Shown: positions 1 through 6,447 of the stretch, one piece after another
Layout: each line of letters starts with the position of its first letter
Position numbering within the stretch: the stretch's first letter is position 1
The notes under the pieces: model-generated
Seen by the model: only the letters and a program-made list of their open reading frames with translations
Told to the model about the DNA's origin: nothing
The model's database searches: none
Assembly: GCA_049625305.1 (NCBI GenBank)
Contig: JBMZVD010000101.1
Location: forward strand, 1 to 7,198
Length of the DNA stretch: 7,198 nucleotides
Source: Flavicella sp049625305
GTDB lineage: Bacteria; Bacteroidota; Bacteroidia; Flavobacteriales; Flavobacteriaceae
Direction: 5' to 3'
Program-made: the position numbers and the translations under genes

Positions 1-41
1 ATTCAATCAATAAAAAATAGTTACAAATAAAGACTAAAAAA

Positions 42-1382
42 CTAATTTATAGGAATATTAATCGTAACCCTAGTTCCCTCTCCTATTTCTGAGTGAATAA
101 AAAGCCTTCCATTTACATAATTGATACGCTCTTTCATAAAGAAAAGCCCCATTCCTAAACCTTTTTCAGAATCTTGAACCTTGCTTACATCGAAACCCTC
201 TCCGTTATCGTCTATTAATACACTGACCATATCCTTAGTATGGCTTACAGTAACCAATACATAAGTAGAGTTCGCATATTTTAAAGAATTATTAATGGCT
301 TCTTGCGCAACTCGATACAAATTTGTCTCAACAAGAGAATCAAAACGTTGGTTGAAATTAGTTTTGTTCTCAAATAAAATATTGACTCCAGATAATTTGG
401 AAATTTCTTCCGTCATTTTTTTTAGAGCAGGCGCAATTCCGTGATCACTCAACTCTGGAGGAGTCAAACTAAAAGTAACAGCACGCACATCCTTTATAAG
501 CTGCCCAAAAACATTTTTTAAGTCTTCTAATTTAGTTTTTGCTTTCTCTGGATTGTCAATATTGATAGATTCCACACTAAATTTCAAAGCGGTTAAAATC
601 TGACCTATACCATCGTGAATATCTTTAGCAATTCGCTTGCGTTCTTCCTCTTGAGCTTCGACAATTTGACTGGCTTGATCTTTTTGTACTTGCACCTTAT
701 ATTCGTACTCCAACTGTTTGATACGATCTATTTCTCTTTGTGATTCTTTGTGCTCAGTCACATCATTTCCAATCAAAAACAAGCTAGGTCTTCCTGGTGT
801 GTTGTGCATAGGAATTATAGTAAACTGCATCCATACTATCTTTTCCTTGATGGTTTCCAATTCTAACTCACCAGACCATATCTTATGCCTCGTTGAAGCT
901 AGAATATCTTTGATATTCTGTTGCTGTCCTTCTCTGACGGTCAATAAGGATTCTATTGACCCACGTATATCGTTAGCTTCTAAAGCTAGCAGGTCTCTAA
1001 GTTTCTTGCTCATGTTCAAAACAGTACCATCCATTTTGACACTAGCGAAAAGAGCAGCATTGTCAACTACAAAATTCAAACTCTCTAACTCCTGATAAGC
1101 TAAATCTTTAAGCTCATATTGATTTTTTAAATACGACACCTTTGAAATGGTTCGATTACTAAACTCATTTAAAACACTAATACTCTTGTAAACAGAACGT
1201 TTTACAAGGAGTAACAATACAAAAATAAAAAGCAAAACCAAAACCAAAGAATGTGAAATCTGGATTTGATTTGAAACAAGAATACTATAAAAGGCAAGAG
1301 GTGAAACAGCTACAATCAAAAAAATACGAACCAATTTTTTCTTGAACTGCCAATACAGGTTTTTATGGTCTTCTGATTTCAT
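42..1382 (-). CDS. NarX/LiaS-type sensor histidine kinase with PAS domain (446 aa)
   Basis: Membrane-anchored sensor kinase that would autophosphorylate on histidine and pass the phosphate to a response regulator, which is not in this window. Numbered from the ATG at 1382, two hydrophobic segments (about 18-36 and 44-61) are separated by only a few residues, so there is almost no periplasmic sensor. A PAS-like region follows (about 95-215, ending FLIGNDVTEHKE), then a coiled stretch, a HisKA_3 dimerisation/phosphoacceptor helix (EEERKRIAKDIHDGIGQ, His256), and a HATPase_c domain with N box (EAINN, 361-365), G1 (DDNGEG, 391-396) and G2 (GLGMGL, 408-413). The protein contains no cysteine, so it is not a NreB-type Fe-S sensor. 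A GTG start at 1394 is possible, but the ATG at 1382 has AAAGAGG 11 nt upstream and is preferred. It lies 28 bp after the DUF4202 gene and is probably cotranscribed with it. The family call is firm; the signal is unknown. Confidence 0.93.
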   Translation of the reverse strand: MKSEDHKNLYWQFKKKLVRIFLIVAVSPLAFYSILVSNQIQISHSLVLVLLFIFVLLLLVKRSVYKSISVLNEFSNRTISKVSYLKNQYELKDLAYQELESLNFVVDNAALFASVKMDGTVLNMSKKLRDLLALEANDIRGSIESLLTVREGQQQNIKDILASTRHKIWSGELELETIKEKIVWMQFTIIPMHNTPGRPSLFLIGNDVTEHKESQREIDRIKQLEYEYKVQVQKDQASQIVEAQEEERKRIAKDIHDGIGQILTALKFSVESINIDNPEKAKTKLEDLKNVFGQLIKDVRAVTFSLTPPELSDHGIAPALKKMTEEISKLSGVNILFENKTNFNQRFDSLVETNLYRVAQEAINNSLKYANSTYVLVTVSHTKDMVSVLIDDNGEGFDVSKVQDSEKGLGMGLFFMKERINYVNGRLFIHSEIGEGTRVTINIPIN

Positions 1383-1410
1383 ACTAAAAAACACCTCTTT
1401 TTGATTAAAA

Positions 1411-1998
1411 CTAAGCAGATAAGGCCTTTTGAATTAATGCCAAGGAAGTTGAAGAAAATGGAATTTTTAAAGCTGCATCATGACCAGATTCAGACATTTT
1501 TTTCCATGTTTTTTGAACGATATCTATCAACTTATCTTCCTTGTATTTTAAAGCAAATTCTTCAAAATAAAATTCCAAAAACACAAGACATATAACATCT
1601 TCTAGCAATTGTGTTTCTGCGTTTTTTTTGAGTTGTTTCTTCTGAAGTAAAAAGGAAACTTTATTGATGGTTTCCTCATCATACCCTATCTTTGAGAGTA
1701 TTTCAGTGGCTTTACGAGCATGAAACTTCTTTAAGTCTCTACGCCACAAAAGGTAACCTGTTCGATCCATAGCGTAAGAATCTCTTGGTATTTCCCACCT
1801 ACAAATATGCTGACACCTAGCACTTAATTGAACTGCCTCAGAAGCATTTGGCGCAAACTCATTTAGAATTTTTGTCATGCGCTCTGCATACAAAAGCTCC
1901 TTTGGATACGTTTCACCTTGCCATGTTTCAAAATTAGGATCTTGACGATTAGCAGCGTCGAAAAGAAGCATTGCTTCATTGAACTTTTTTGTATTCAT
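1411..1998 (-). CDS. DUF4202-family protein (195 aa)
   Basis: Recognised as a DUF4202 (PF13875) family member from the near N-terminal FDAANRQDPN motif (13-22), the YPKELLYAERMTK segment (31-43), the ARCQHICRWEIPR block (60-72) and the conserved C-terminal helices around LLEDVICLVFLEFYFEEF (131-148). The length is about that of the whole family, and no signal peptide or membrane segment is seen, so it is likely cytoplasmic. The biochemical function is not established. Conserved-looking His/Asp positions (H64, H93, E133-D134, H173) in an all-helical protein recall HD-type metal-dependent hydrolases, but this is only an impression. The ATG at 1998 is chosen over a TTG at 2025 because it begins directly before the family's N-terminal block. 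The gene sits between nirD and a sensor kinase and has its own promoter, so it may be expressed separately from nirBD. Confidence 0.88.
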   Translation of the reverse strand: MNTKKFNEAMLLFDAANRQDPNFETWQGETYPKELLYAERMTKILNEFAPNASEAVQLSARCQHICRWEIPRDSYAMDRTGYLLWRRDLKKFHARKATEILSKIGYDEETINKVSFLLQKKQLKKNAETQLLEDVICLVFLEFYFEEFALKYKEDKLIDIVQKTWKKMSESGHDAALKIPFSSTSLALIQKALSA

Positions 1999-2042
1999 AG
2001 ATATGGTAGAAATTTTGCACAGCAATTAATCACTGTGTATTA

Positions 2043-2072
2043 CAAAAATACCATAAATATACGAATATCAAA
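2043..2072 (-). promoter_or_regulatory. Bacteroidetes-type promoter for the DUF4202/kinase unit
   Basis: Read on the minus strand, a -33 box TTTG (2069-2072) is followed after 18 nt by a -7 box TATTTTTG (2043-2050), a full match to TAnnTTTG with permitted spacing. Transcription would begin near 2039, giving a leader of about 40 nt before the ATG at 1998. A weak dyad (CCTAT, 6-nt loop, ATAGG; 2075-2090) lies just upstream of the -33 box and could be an operator or part of a weak nirD terminator. Confidence 0.6.
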
Positions 2073-2130
2073 CACCTATATTAAAATAGGCACAGTATCA
2101 TAAAAAAAGGATTTTCAATTAATTCAAATT

Positions 2131-2508
2131 TCAACTTTCGAAACCTACATAAACAAAACCATCACGTATCTCAACAGGAAACACCTCTATCCCATTCAAA
2201 TTTCCGTTGAGATTTTCACCTGTCTCTAAGGAGAAGGTTTTTTTATGCATAGGGCAAGCTACTTTTGGAATCCCAGAATCATCACCAATCATTCCTCTAG
2301 ATAGTACCATTTCCATTTTGTGAGGACATAAATTTTGGCAAGCATACCACTTCCCCTCTCTTGTAAAATTAAAAACTGCAATTTGCTTTTCTTTATACTT
2401 AATACAAGCTCCGCTGTTTGCTGGGAATTTTGAAACAGAGGCTGCCTTGAACCAAACACTAACCTCTTTTAATTTTGTTGCTAAATTACATTCTAAATTT
2501 GTTGACAT
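2131..2508 (-). CDS. nirD: Nitrite reductase (NADH) small subunit, Rieske type (125 aa)
   Basis: Small subunit of the cytoplasmic NADH-dependent nitrite reductase, partner of NirB. It is a single Rieske-like [2Fe-2S] domain with both ligand pairs intact: C61-P-H63 in CQNLCPHK and C85-P-M-H88 in ACPMHKKTF. Some NirD proteins, including E. coli NirD, lack these ligands, so this one probably carries a real cluster. The typical NirD tail follows (FSLETGENL, then GIEVFPVEIRDGFVYVGF). Several in-frame starts exist just after the nirB stop (TTG 2571, ATG 2562, ATG 2550). They would add a short basic extension (KNRCSKKTKN) not expected in the family. The ATG at 2508 gives the normal length and has an A-rich leader typical of Bacteroidetes, so it is preferred, although 2562 cannot be excluded. 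It follows nirB by 64 bp in the same operon. Confidence 0.92.
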   Translation of the reverse strand: MSTNLECNLATKLKEVSVWFKAASVSKFPANSGACIKYKEKQIAVFNFTREGKWYACQNLCPHKMEMVLSRGMIGDDSGIPKVACPMHKKTFSLETGENLNGNLNGIEVFPVEIRDGFVYVGFES

Positions 2509-2572
2509 ATTTTTTGTTTTTTTTGAGCATCTATTCTTAAAACTTATCATGAGACTTTTCATCACATTCAAT

Positions 2573-5086
2573 CTAGGACTTCCAATGTTCAGGCATTTTC
2601 TGACCTCTCAACGGAACAAAGTTTAGATTTTTATCTATTTCATCAGAGTTTACAAAGTGACTGTATCGGTTTTTTATTTCTATATTTTCAATAGCTTCCT
2701 TCCACTCACATTTATAAGTATCTACTAAGGCATTCATTTCTCTATCTAAGTCATCACAAAGCCCTAAACTATCATTTATAATAACATCTTTCAGATACGT
2801 TATCCCTCCTTCTAATTTCTCCAACCATGCTGCTGTTCTTTGTAATGGCATAGCGGTTTTGATGTAAAACATTAGAAACCTATCCACATATTTCACAACC
2901 GTGTCGTTGTCTATTTGTTCGGCTAGTAAAACAGCATGTTTTGGATTGGCTCCTCCATTACCCGCTACATACAAATTCCAACCGCCTTCTACAGCGATCA
3001 TTCCAAAGTCTTTACACCTTGCCTCTGCACATTCACGGATACAACCAGAAACCCCTCCTTTGATTTTATGAGGAGAACGAATTCCCTTGTACCTATTTTC
3101 AATTTCAATGGCAAAACTTACACTTTCATCCATTCCATATCGACACCAAGTAGAACCCACACAACTTTTGACAGTTCTAAGAGATTTCCCGTAAGCATGT
3201 CCACTTTCAAAACCTTCGTCAATGAGATCTTTCCAGATCTCTGGCAACTGATCCAAGCGAGCTCCAAATAAATCTATACGTTGCCCTCCCGTTATTTTTG
3301 TATACAAATCGTATTTAGCAGCAATCTCTCCAATCACTATAAGTTGCTTCGGTGTAATTTCACCTCCCGCGACTCTAGGCACGACAGAATAGGTTCCATT
3401 TCTTTGGATATTGGCAAGGAAACGATCATTTGAATCTTGAATATCTTCTTGCTTGTTTGCGGTTTCATTGTAAATACTTGCAAAAAGCGAAGCCATGGCT
3501 GGTTTACACACTTCACAACCATGACCATTCCCATGAGCATCTAAAACCTCATTAAAAGTGCGATAACCTTTCAATTTAATGATATCAAACAATTCTTGTC
3601 TCGAATAGTCAAAATGCTCACAAAGTGATTCCTTAACCACTTTACCCGAAGCTTTTAAAGTCTCTTTTAAAATATCTTCAACCATCGGTTTACACCCACC
3701 ACAACCGGTAGTTGCTTTTGTTTCAAGCGCCAATTCTTTTAAAGAACTGGTACCCGCTTCTACCTTACAGCAGATATCCCCTTTACTAACAGCTTCACAA
3801 GAACAAACCACTGCTGTATCAGGCAAATCCAAAACCGAACCAAAACTTTCAGCATTACCTCCTCTAGCTCCTAAAATCAAATCTTCAGGATTTTCGGGAA
3901 TCGGCATTCCATTTAAAAATATTTGATGTAACATATTGTAATCACTAGCATCACCAACTAAAATACCTCCCAAGAGTAACTTTCCATCTTTGGATACAAC
4001 TATTTTCTTGTAAATACCTTGAAACTTATTTTCAAACACAATATCCACACCTTCACCCTCTTCATTAAGAGCATCTCCAAAGCTTGCAACATCAATTCCA
4101 CTCAACTTTAACTTTGTCGACATGTCTATGGAAGAAGGCATTAATTTTTCTTCACCTATTATTTGACCTACTGCAATTCCAGCCATATCGTAACCAGGGG
4201 CAACCAAGCCGTAAATCATTTGATTCAATAGAGCACATTCTCCTATCGCATAAATAGAAGGATCAGAAGTTTTCATATCATTACTCACAAGGATTCCTCC
4301 TCGTTCTCCAACTTCAAGCCCACAGCTTTTTGCCAATTCATCACGAGGACGAATCCCCGCAGAAACCAAAAGCATATCAACATTTAATTCATCTCCGTGA
4401 CCAAAATCCATCCCAGTGATAAAAGTATCTCCTTTAATAGATTTTGTAGCTTTGCTCAAAAGCACTTCTATACCCAAATTTTCCAACTTGCCTTGCAATA
4501 CTTTACTGGCATCATTATCCAACTGTCTCGGCATCAACCTTGGCGCAAATTCAACCACTGAAGCAGACAAATCCATATCTAAAATGGCCTTACCTGCTTC
4601 TAAACCCAAAAGTCCTCCGCCCAAAATAGCAGCATTTTTAGCAGTGCCCTCAGATTTAAGTTTAGCTACATAGGCCATCGTAGCATCTAAATCTTCAATC
4701 GTCCTGTACACAAAAACACCTTCTTTTTCTATACCAGGAATAGGAGGCACAAAAGCTGAAGAGCCAGTTGCAAGCACTAAGTAGTCATATGAATATGAAG
4801 TATCACTAACTGTAGTTATTGATTTGGCACCTCTATCAATGTCTATAACACGTTCGTTTGTAATCAATGTAATTCCATTTTCCTCATACCAAGCCCTAGG
4901 TGCCATACTCAAGCGTTCTGCATTTTGATCAGCAAAATACTCACTCAAATGTACCCTGTCATAAGCTGGTCTAGGTTCCTCTCCAAACACAATTATTTTA
5001 TAGCCAGACGCAACACCTGCTGCGACAAACTTTTCGCAAAATTTATAGCCTACCATTCCATTCCCAACAACTAAGACAGTTTTCAT
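2573..5086 (-). CDS. nirB: Nitrite reductase (NADH) large subunit (837 aa)
   Basis: Catalytic subunit that reduces nitrite to ammonium with six electrons from NADH in the cytoplasm, for nitrogen assimilation or nitrite removal. Domains in order: an FAD/NAD-binding module with an N-terminal dinucleotide fold (VVGNGMVG, 6-13), the YLVLATGSS segment (102-110), the NADH-binding loop ILGGGLLGLEAG (154-165) and the FAD motif SIYAIGECALL (277-287); a BFD-like [2Fe-2S] domain with C428-S-C430 and C462-G-G-C465; a second BFD-like segment with C489, C524 and C527; then the nitrite/sulfite reductase siroheme domain. Its siroheme-[4Fe-4S] ligands are C642-X5-C648 and C682-X3-C686, in the family contexts VGSTWCRYG and SGCIRECAEA. 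The length is near that of E. coli NirB (847 aa) and no key residue is missing. The start is ATG at 5086. It is first in the operon with nirD and divergent from the Crp/Fnr gene. No siroheme synthesis or nitrite transport gene is in the window. Confidence 0.97.
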   Translation of the reverse strand: MKTVLVVGNGMVGYKFCEKFVAAGVASGYKIIVFGEEPRPAYDRVHLSEYFADQNAERLSMAPRAWYEENGITLITNERVIDIDRGAKSITTVSDTSYSYDYLVLATGSSAFVPPIPGIEKEGVFVYRTIEDLDATMAYVAKLKSEGTAKNAAILGGGLLGLEAGKAILDMDLSASVVEFAPRLMPRQLDNDASKVLQGKLENLGIEVLLSKATKSIKGDTFITGMDFGHGDELNVDMLLVSAGIRPRDELAKSCGLEVGERGGILVSNDMKTSDPSIYAIGECALLNQMIYGLVAPGYDMAGIAVGQIIGEEKLMPSSIDMSTKLKLSGIDVASFGDALNEEGEGVDIVFENKFQGIYKKIVVSKDGKLLLGGILVGDASDYNMLHQIFLNGMPIPENPEDLILGARGGNAESFGSVLDLPDTAVVCSCEAVSKGDICCKVEAGTSSLKELALETKATTGCGGCKPMVEDILKETLKASGKVVKESLCEHFDYSRQELFDIIKLKGYRTFNEVLDAHGNGHGCEVCKPAMASLFASIYNETANKQEDIQDSNDRFLANIQRNGTYSVVPRVAGGEITPKQLIVIGEIAAKYDLYTKITGGQRIDLFGARLDQLPEIWKDLIDEGFESGHAYGKSLRTVKSCVGSTWCRYGMDESVSFAIEIENRYKGIRSPHKIKGGVSGCIRECAEARCKDFGMIAVEGGWNLYVAGNGGANPKHAVLLAEQIDNDTVVKYVDRFLMFYIKTAMPLQRTAAWLEKLEGGITYLKDVIINDSLGLCDDLDREMNALVDTYKCEWKEAIENIEIKNRYSHFVNSDEIDKNLNFVPLRGQKMPEHWKS

Positions 5087-5114
5087 ATACGTAGATTTAG
5101 ATATTTATAAAAAA

Positions 5115-5122
5115 CAAAACTA
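5115..5122 (-). promoter_or_regulatory. Candidate -7 box of the nirB promoter
   Basis: On the minus strand this reads TAGTTTTG, a full match to the Bacteroidetes -7 consensus TAnnTTTG. It would start transcription near 5111, about 25 nt before the nirB ATG. No TTTG/TTG box occurs at the usual 17-23 nt upstream (the nearest TTG is 27 nt away), which suggests the promoter is weak alone and needs an activator. Confidence 0.5.
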
Positions 5123-5145
5123 AGTAATTTTACGTAAAAAAACTA
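5122..5145. promoter_or_regulatory. Candidate Crp/Fnr-type half-sites upstream of nirB
   Basis: Two overlapping imperfect dyads are centred 10 bp apart: AAGTA-ATTT-TACGT (5122-5135, 9 of 10 positions fit A[C/T]GT[A/T]-N4-[A/T]AC[A/G]T) and ACGTA-AAAA-AACTA (5132-5145, 8 of 10). They share the perfect 12-bp palindrome TTTTACGTAAAA (5128-5139). The first overlaps the end of the candidate -7 box, so relative to that start they sit closer than the usual class II activator position. They could mediate repression, or the transcription start may be misplaced. Functional assignment is inference. Confidence 0.35.
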
Positions 5146-5168
5146 AAAGCAAGAGGTTACATCACTAA

Positions 5169-5180
5169 TAAACATGTTTA
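5169..5180. repeat. 12-bp palindrome TAAACATGTTTA
   Basis: A perfect 12-bp dyad lies in the nirB/regulator intergenic region, about 63 bp upstream of the predicted nirB transcription start. Its arms AACAT/ATGTT match the half-sites of the dyad at 6386-6401 but overlap rather than being separated by 4 bp. It may be a binding site for one of the regulators; this is uncertain. Confidence 0.3.
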
Positions 5181-5279
5181 AAAATCATATTTTAAAGAGA
5201 ATAAAATAACATAAACCCTTTATACAACTAAACTACAGAAGACACTAAACACATGTTATAAATTAAATATAAAAAATAT

Positions 5280-5301
5280 TATTACGTATTAATACGTAAT
5301 A
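5280..5301. promoter_or_regulatory. 22-bp perfect palindrome, candidate autoregulatory operator
   Basis: A perfect 22-bp inverted repeat is centred between 5290 and 5291. Its core is ACGTA-TTAA-TACGT (5284-5297), the N5-N4-N5 geometry of FNR sites (TTGAT-N4-ATCAA). The G in each half is the fifth base from the centre, as in FNR and CRP sites. The centre lies about 38-41 bp upstream of the start predicted from the -7 box at 5318-5325, close to the class II activator position, and the site occupies the place where a -33 box would be. The palindrome is visible directly; binding by the adjacent regulators is inference. Confidence 0.55.
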
Positions 5302-5303
5302 TT

Positions 5304-5320
5304 AAAATATTATTACGTAT
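5304..5320 (+). repeat. 17-bp direct repeat copy (other copy 5273-5289)
   Basis: AAAATATTATTACGTAT occurs exactly at 5273-5289 and at 5304-5320, offset by 31 bp, about three helical turns. The first copy forms the left arm of the palindrome at 5280-5301. The second reaches into the -7 box of the regulator gene, so a protein bound here would block the promoter. This could be a lower-affinity negative site paired with the upstream positive one. Confidence 0.6.
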
Positions 5321-5325
5321 ATTTG
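5318..5325 (+). promoter_or_regulatory. -7 box of the first Crp/Fnr regulator
   Basis: TATATTTG matches TAnnTTTG exactly, 25 bp before the ATG at 5351; transcription would start near 5329. No -33 TTG is present at the usual spacing; the 22-bp palindrome is there instead, which suggests activator dependence or autoregulation. Confidence 0.55.
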
Positions 5326-5350
5326 CAGTATAATTAATACGTTTTGGCAT

Positions 5351-6055
5351 ATGAATGAATGTAATACATGTACAAATACAAATTGCTTAATCCATAAAAA
5401 CTTAGAAATTGTAAATATTGACAAGTTTATAGCAGAAAAACATAGTGTAAAATGTAAAAAGAACCAACAATTCATACTTGAGGGCGCTCCAGCACATGGC
5501 CTTTTTTTTGTAAAAAATGGAAAGGTTAAAGTAGTGAAAACTGGTATATATGGCCGAGAACAAATAGTTCGATTTGCTCATGACGGCGAAATAATTGGAC
5601 ACAGAGGATTTGGATCAAAAAAGAAGTACCCAATAGGAGCAGTCGCTCTTGAAGACTCAATCTTATGTAATTTTACTAATGAAGTTCTCGCAAAAATGTT
5701 AAAAGACGTTCCAGAACTTACATATGAACTCATGCTGTTTTACGCCGAAGAGTTAAATAGATCCGAAACAAAAGTTCGCAAATTTGCACAAATGAGTGTG
5801 CGTGAAAAAGTTATAGACGCATTCTTATATATTTTCAGAAAATTTGGTCAAGATACTGAAGGATTTTTCAACATTCAACTACCTAGAAAAGATTATGCAG
5901 ACTTTGCCGGAACAACAGAAGAACAAGTGATACGCATCATATCAAGTCTAAAAAAAGAAAACTTATTAAAAAGCAAAGGAAAAAGATTAGGTATTGTAGA
6001 CGTACCATTACTTAAGAAAGAAATATCAGAACATAATTTTTTCTTAGACAGTTAA
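5351..6055 (+). CDS. Crp/Fnr-family regulator with FNR-like cysteines (234 aa)
   Basis: DNA-binding transcription factor. An N-terminal cysteine cluster (C4-X2-C7-X4-C12) precedes a cyclic-nucleotide-binding-type beta barrel (about 25-117, GREQIVRFAHDGEIIG). A dimerisation helix (about 120-148) and a winged helix-turn-helix follow (about 150-230, recognition helix TTEEQVIR with E191 and R195 at the CRP/FNR contact positions). A further cysteine, C106, lies 94 residues after C12; in E. coli Fnr the cluster ligands are C20, C23, C29 and C122, with 93 residues between the last two. This suggests a [4Fe-4S] O2- or NO-sensing protein. The Arg-Ser pair that binds cAMP phosphate in CRP is not seen (PIGAVAL in its place), so a cAMP receptor is unlikely. 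There is an extra C35 that the paralog at 6508 lacks. Start ATG; divergent from nirB, making NirBD a likely target. It ends just before a strong terminator. Confidence 0.92.
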   Translation: MNECNTCTNTNCLIHKNLEIVNIDKFIAEKHSVKCKKNQQFILEGAPAHGLFFVKNGKVKVVKTGIYGREQIVRFAHDGEIIGHRGFGSKKKYPIGAVALEDSILCNFTNEVLAKMLKDVPELTYELMLFYAEELNRSETKVRKFAQMSVREKVIDAFLYIFRKFGQDTEGFFNIQLPRKDYADFAGTTEEQVIRIISSLKKENLLKSKGKRLGIVDVPLLKKEISEHNFFLDS

Positions 6056-6157
6056 ACTAGTATGTTCTCGTAATCCAACCCCAAACCAAACAAGCATCTA
6101 AAACAACTTAAGTTTTAGATGCTTTTTTAATACATAGCTATTTGCAACATACTAGTT
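6055..6157. repeat. 12-bp inverted repeat enclosing the terminator
   Basis: AACTAGTATGTT (6055-6066, beginning on the last base of the stop codon) is the exact reverse complement of AACATACTAGTT (6146-6157). The 79 bp between them contain the terminator hairpin. The transcript could form a long outer stem around the inner hairpin, or the repeat may be a remnant of an insertion. Its role is unknown. Confidence 0.5.
6092..6128 (+). terminator. Rho-independent terminator of the first Crp/Fnr gene
   Basis: A perfect 13-bp stem (AAGCATCTAAAAC at 6092-6104 with GTTTTAGATGCTT at 6112-6124) has a 7-nt loop and ends in six T (6123-6128). It lies 36 bp after the stop codon at 6055 and should separate transcription of this gene from the paralog downstream. 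Confidence 0.9.
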
Positions 6158-6322
6158 AGTTTGAATTGAAATAATATGTAGCAATTAAGCTACTTTTCGT
6201 GACACCACAGCAAACATTCTTTATACTTATTAACACCTAAAAGAATACGAAATTACCCTTGAAATCAAGTTAGTATAAACTAAACACACAAGAAGACCCT
6301 GAACACAAGCAAGTAAAAATCT

Positions 6323-6349
6323 AACTAATTTACGACACAAAAATTAGTT
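6323..6349. repeat. 9-bp inverted repeat
   Basis: AACTAATTT (6323-6331) and AAATTAGTT (6341-6349) are perfect reverse complements with a 9-nt gap. The stem is AT-rich and followed by only four T in total, so it is a poor terminator. It lies about 90 bp upstream of the -7 box of the second regulator. Its function is unknown. Confidence 0.4.
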
Positions 6350-6385
6350 TCCTTGATTTATAATTTTTTATTAAAACATCATTAC

Positions 6386-6401
6386 CATGTTATAAAACAT
6401 G
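6386..6401. promoter_or_regulatory. Candidate Crp/Fnr operator upstream of the second regulator
   Basis: CATGTT-ATAA-AACATG is a perfect 6+4+6 dyad. Its inner 14 bp, ATGTT-ATAA-AACAT, align with the core at 5284-5297: G and C are kept at the fifth base from the centre and the half-sites differ only by C/T and A/T changes. The centre is about 57 bp upstream of the predicted transcription start, near a class I activator position. The left arm and spacer (CATGTTATAAA) also occur at 5252-5262 in the nirB-side intergenic region. Confidence 0.45.
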
Positions 6402-6439
6402 ATAAAACACAGTCATTAGAACTCTGTAAAACCATAAAA

Positions 6440-6447
6440 TAAGTTTG
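6440..6447 (+). promoter_or_regulatory. -7 box of the second Crp/Fnr regulator
   Basis: TAAGTTTG matches TAnnTTTG exactly, 60 bp before the ATG at 6508; transcription would start near 6451. There is no TTG at -33, as with the promoters of nirB and the first regulator. Confidence 0.5.

Noticed and set aside
718..1095. Open frame on the plus strand inside the kinase gene
   Set aside because: It lies antisense to the conserved PAS and HisKA_3 coding region and shows no recognisable family; it is a shadow frame.
1999..2025. TTG start extending the DUF4202 protein by nine residues
   Set aside because: The ATG at 1998 begins directly before the family's conserved N-terminal block, and the added residues resemble no family member I know.
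2075..2090. Hairpin CCTAT/ATAGG as the nirD terminator
   Set aside because: The stem is only five A/T-rich pairs and lacks a following T-run on the minus strand; it is mentioned only as a possible operator near the DUF4202 promoter.
2936..3271. Open frame on the plus strand inside nirB
   Set aside because: It is antisense to the siroheme domain, where every NirB motif is intact; the same reasoning removes the frames at 4416-4673 and 3337-3540.
5351..6055. Classical cAMP receptor protein
   Set aside because: The Arg-Ser of the cAMP phosphate pocket is not present and the four-cysteine pattern points to an FNR-like sensor.
6178..6197. Second intrinsic terminator (GTAGC/GCTAC then TTTT)
   Set aside because: A five-pair stem with only four T, placed about 50 bp after a far stronger terminator; too weak to annotate on its own.
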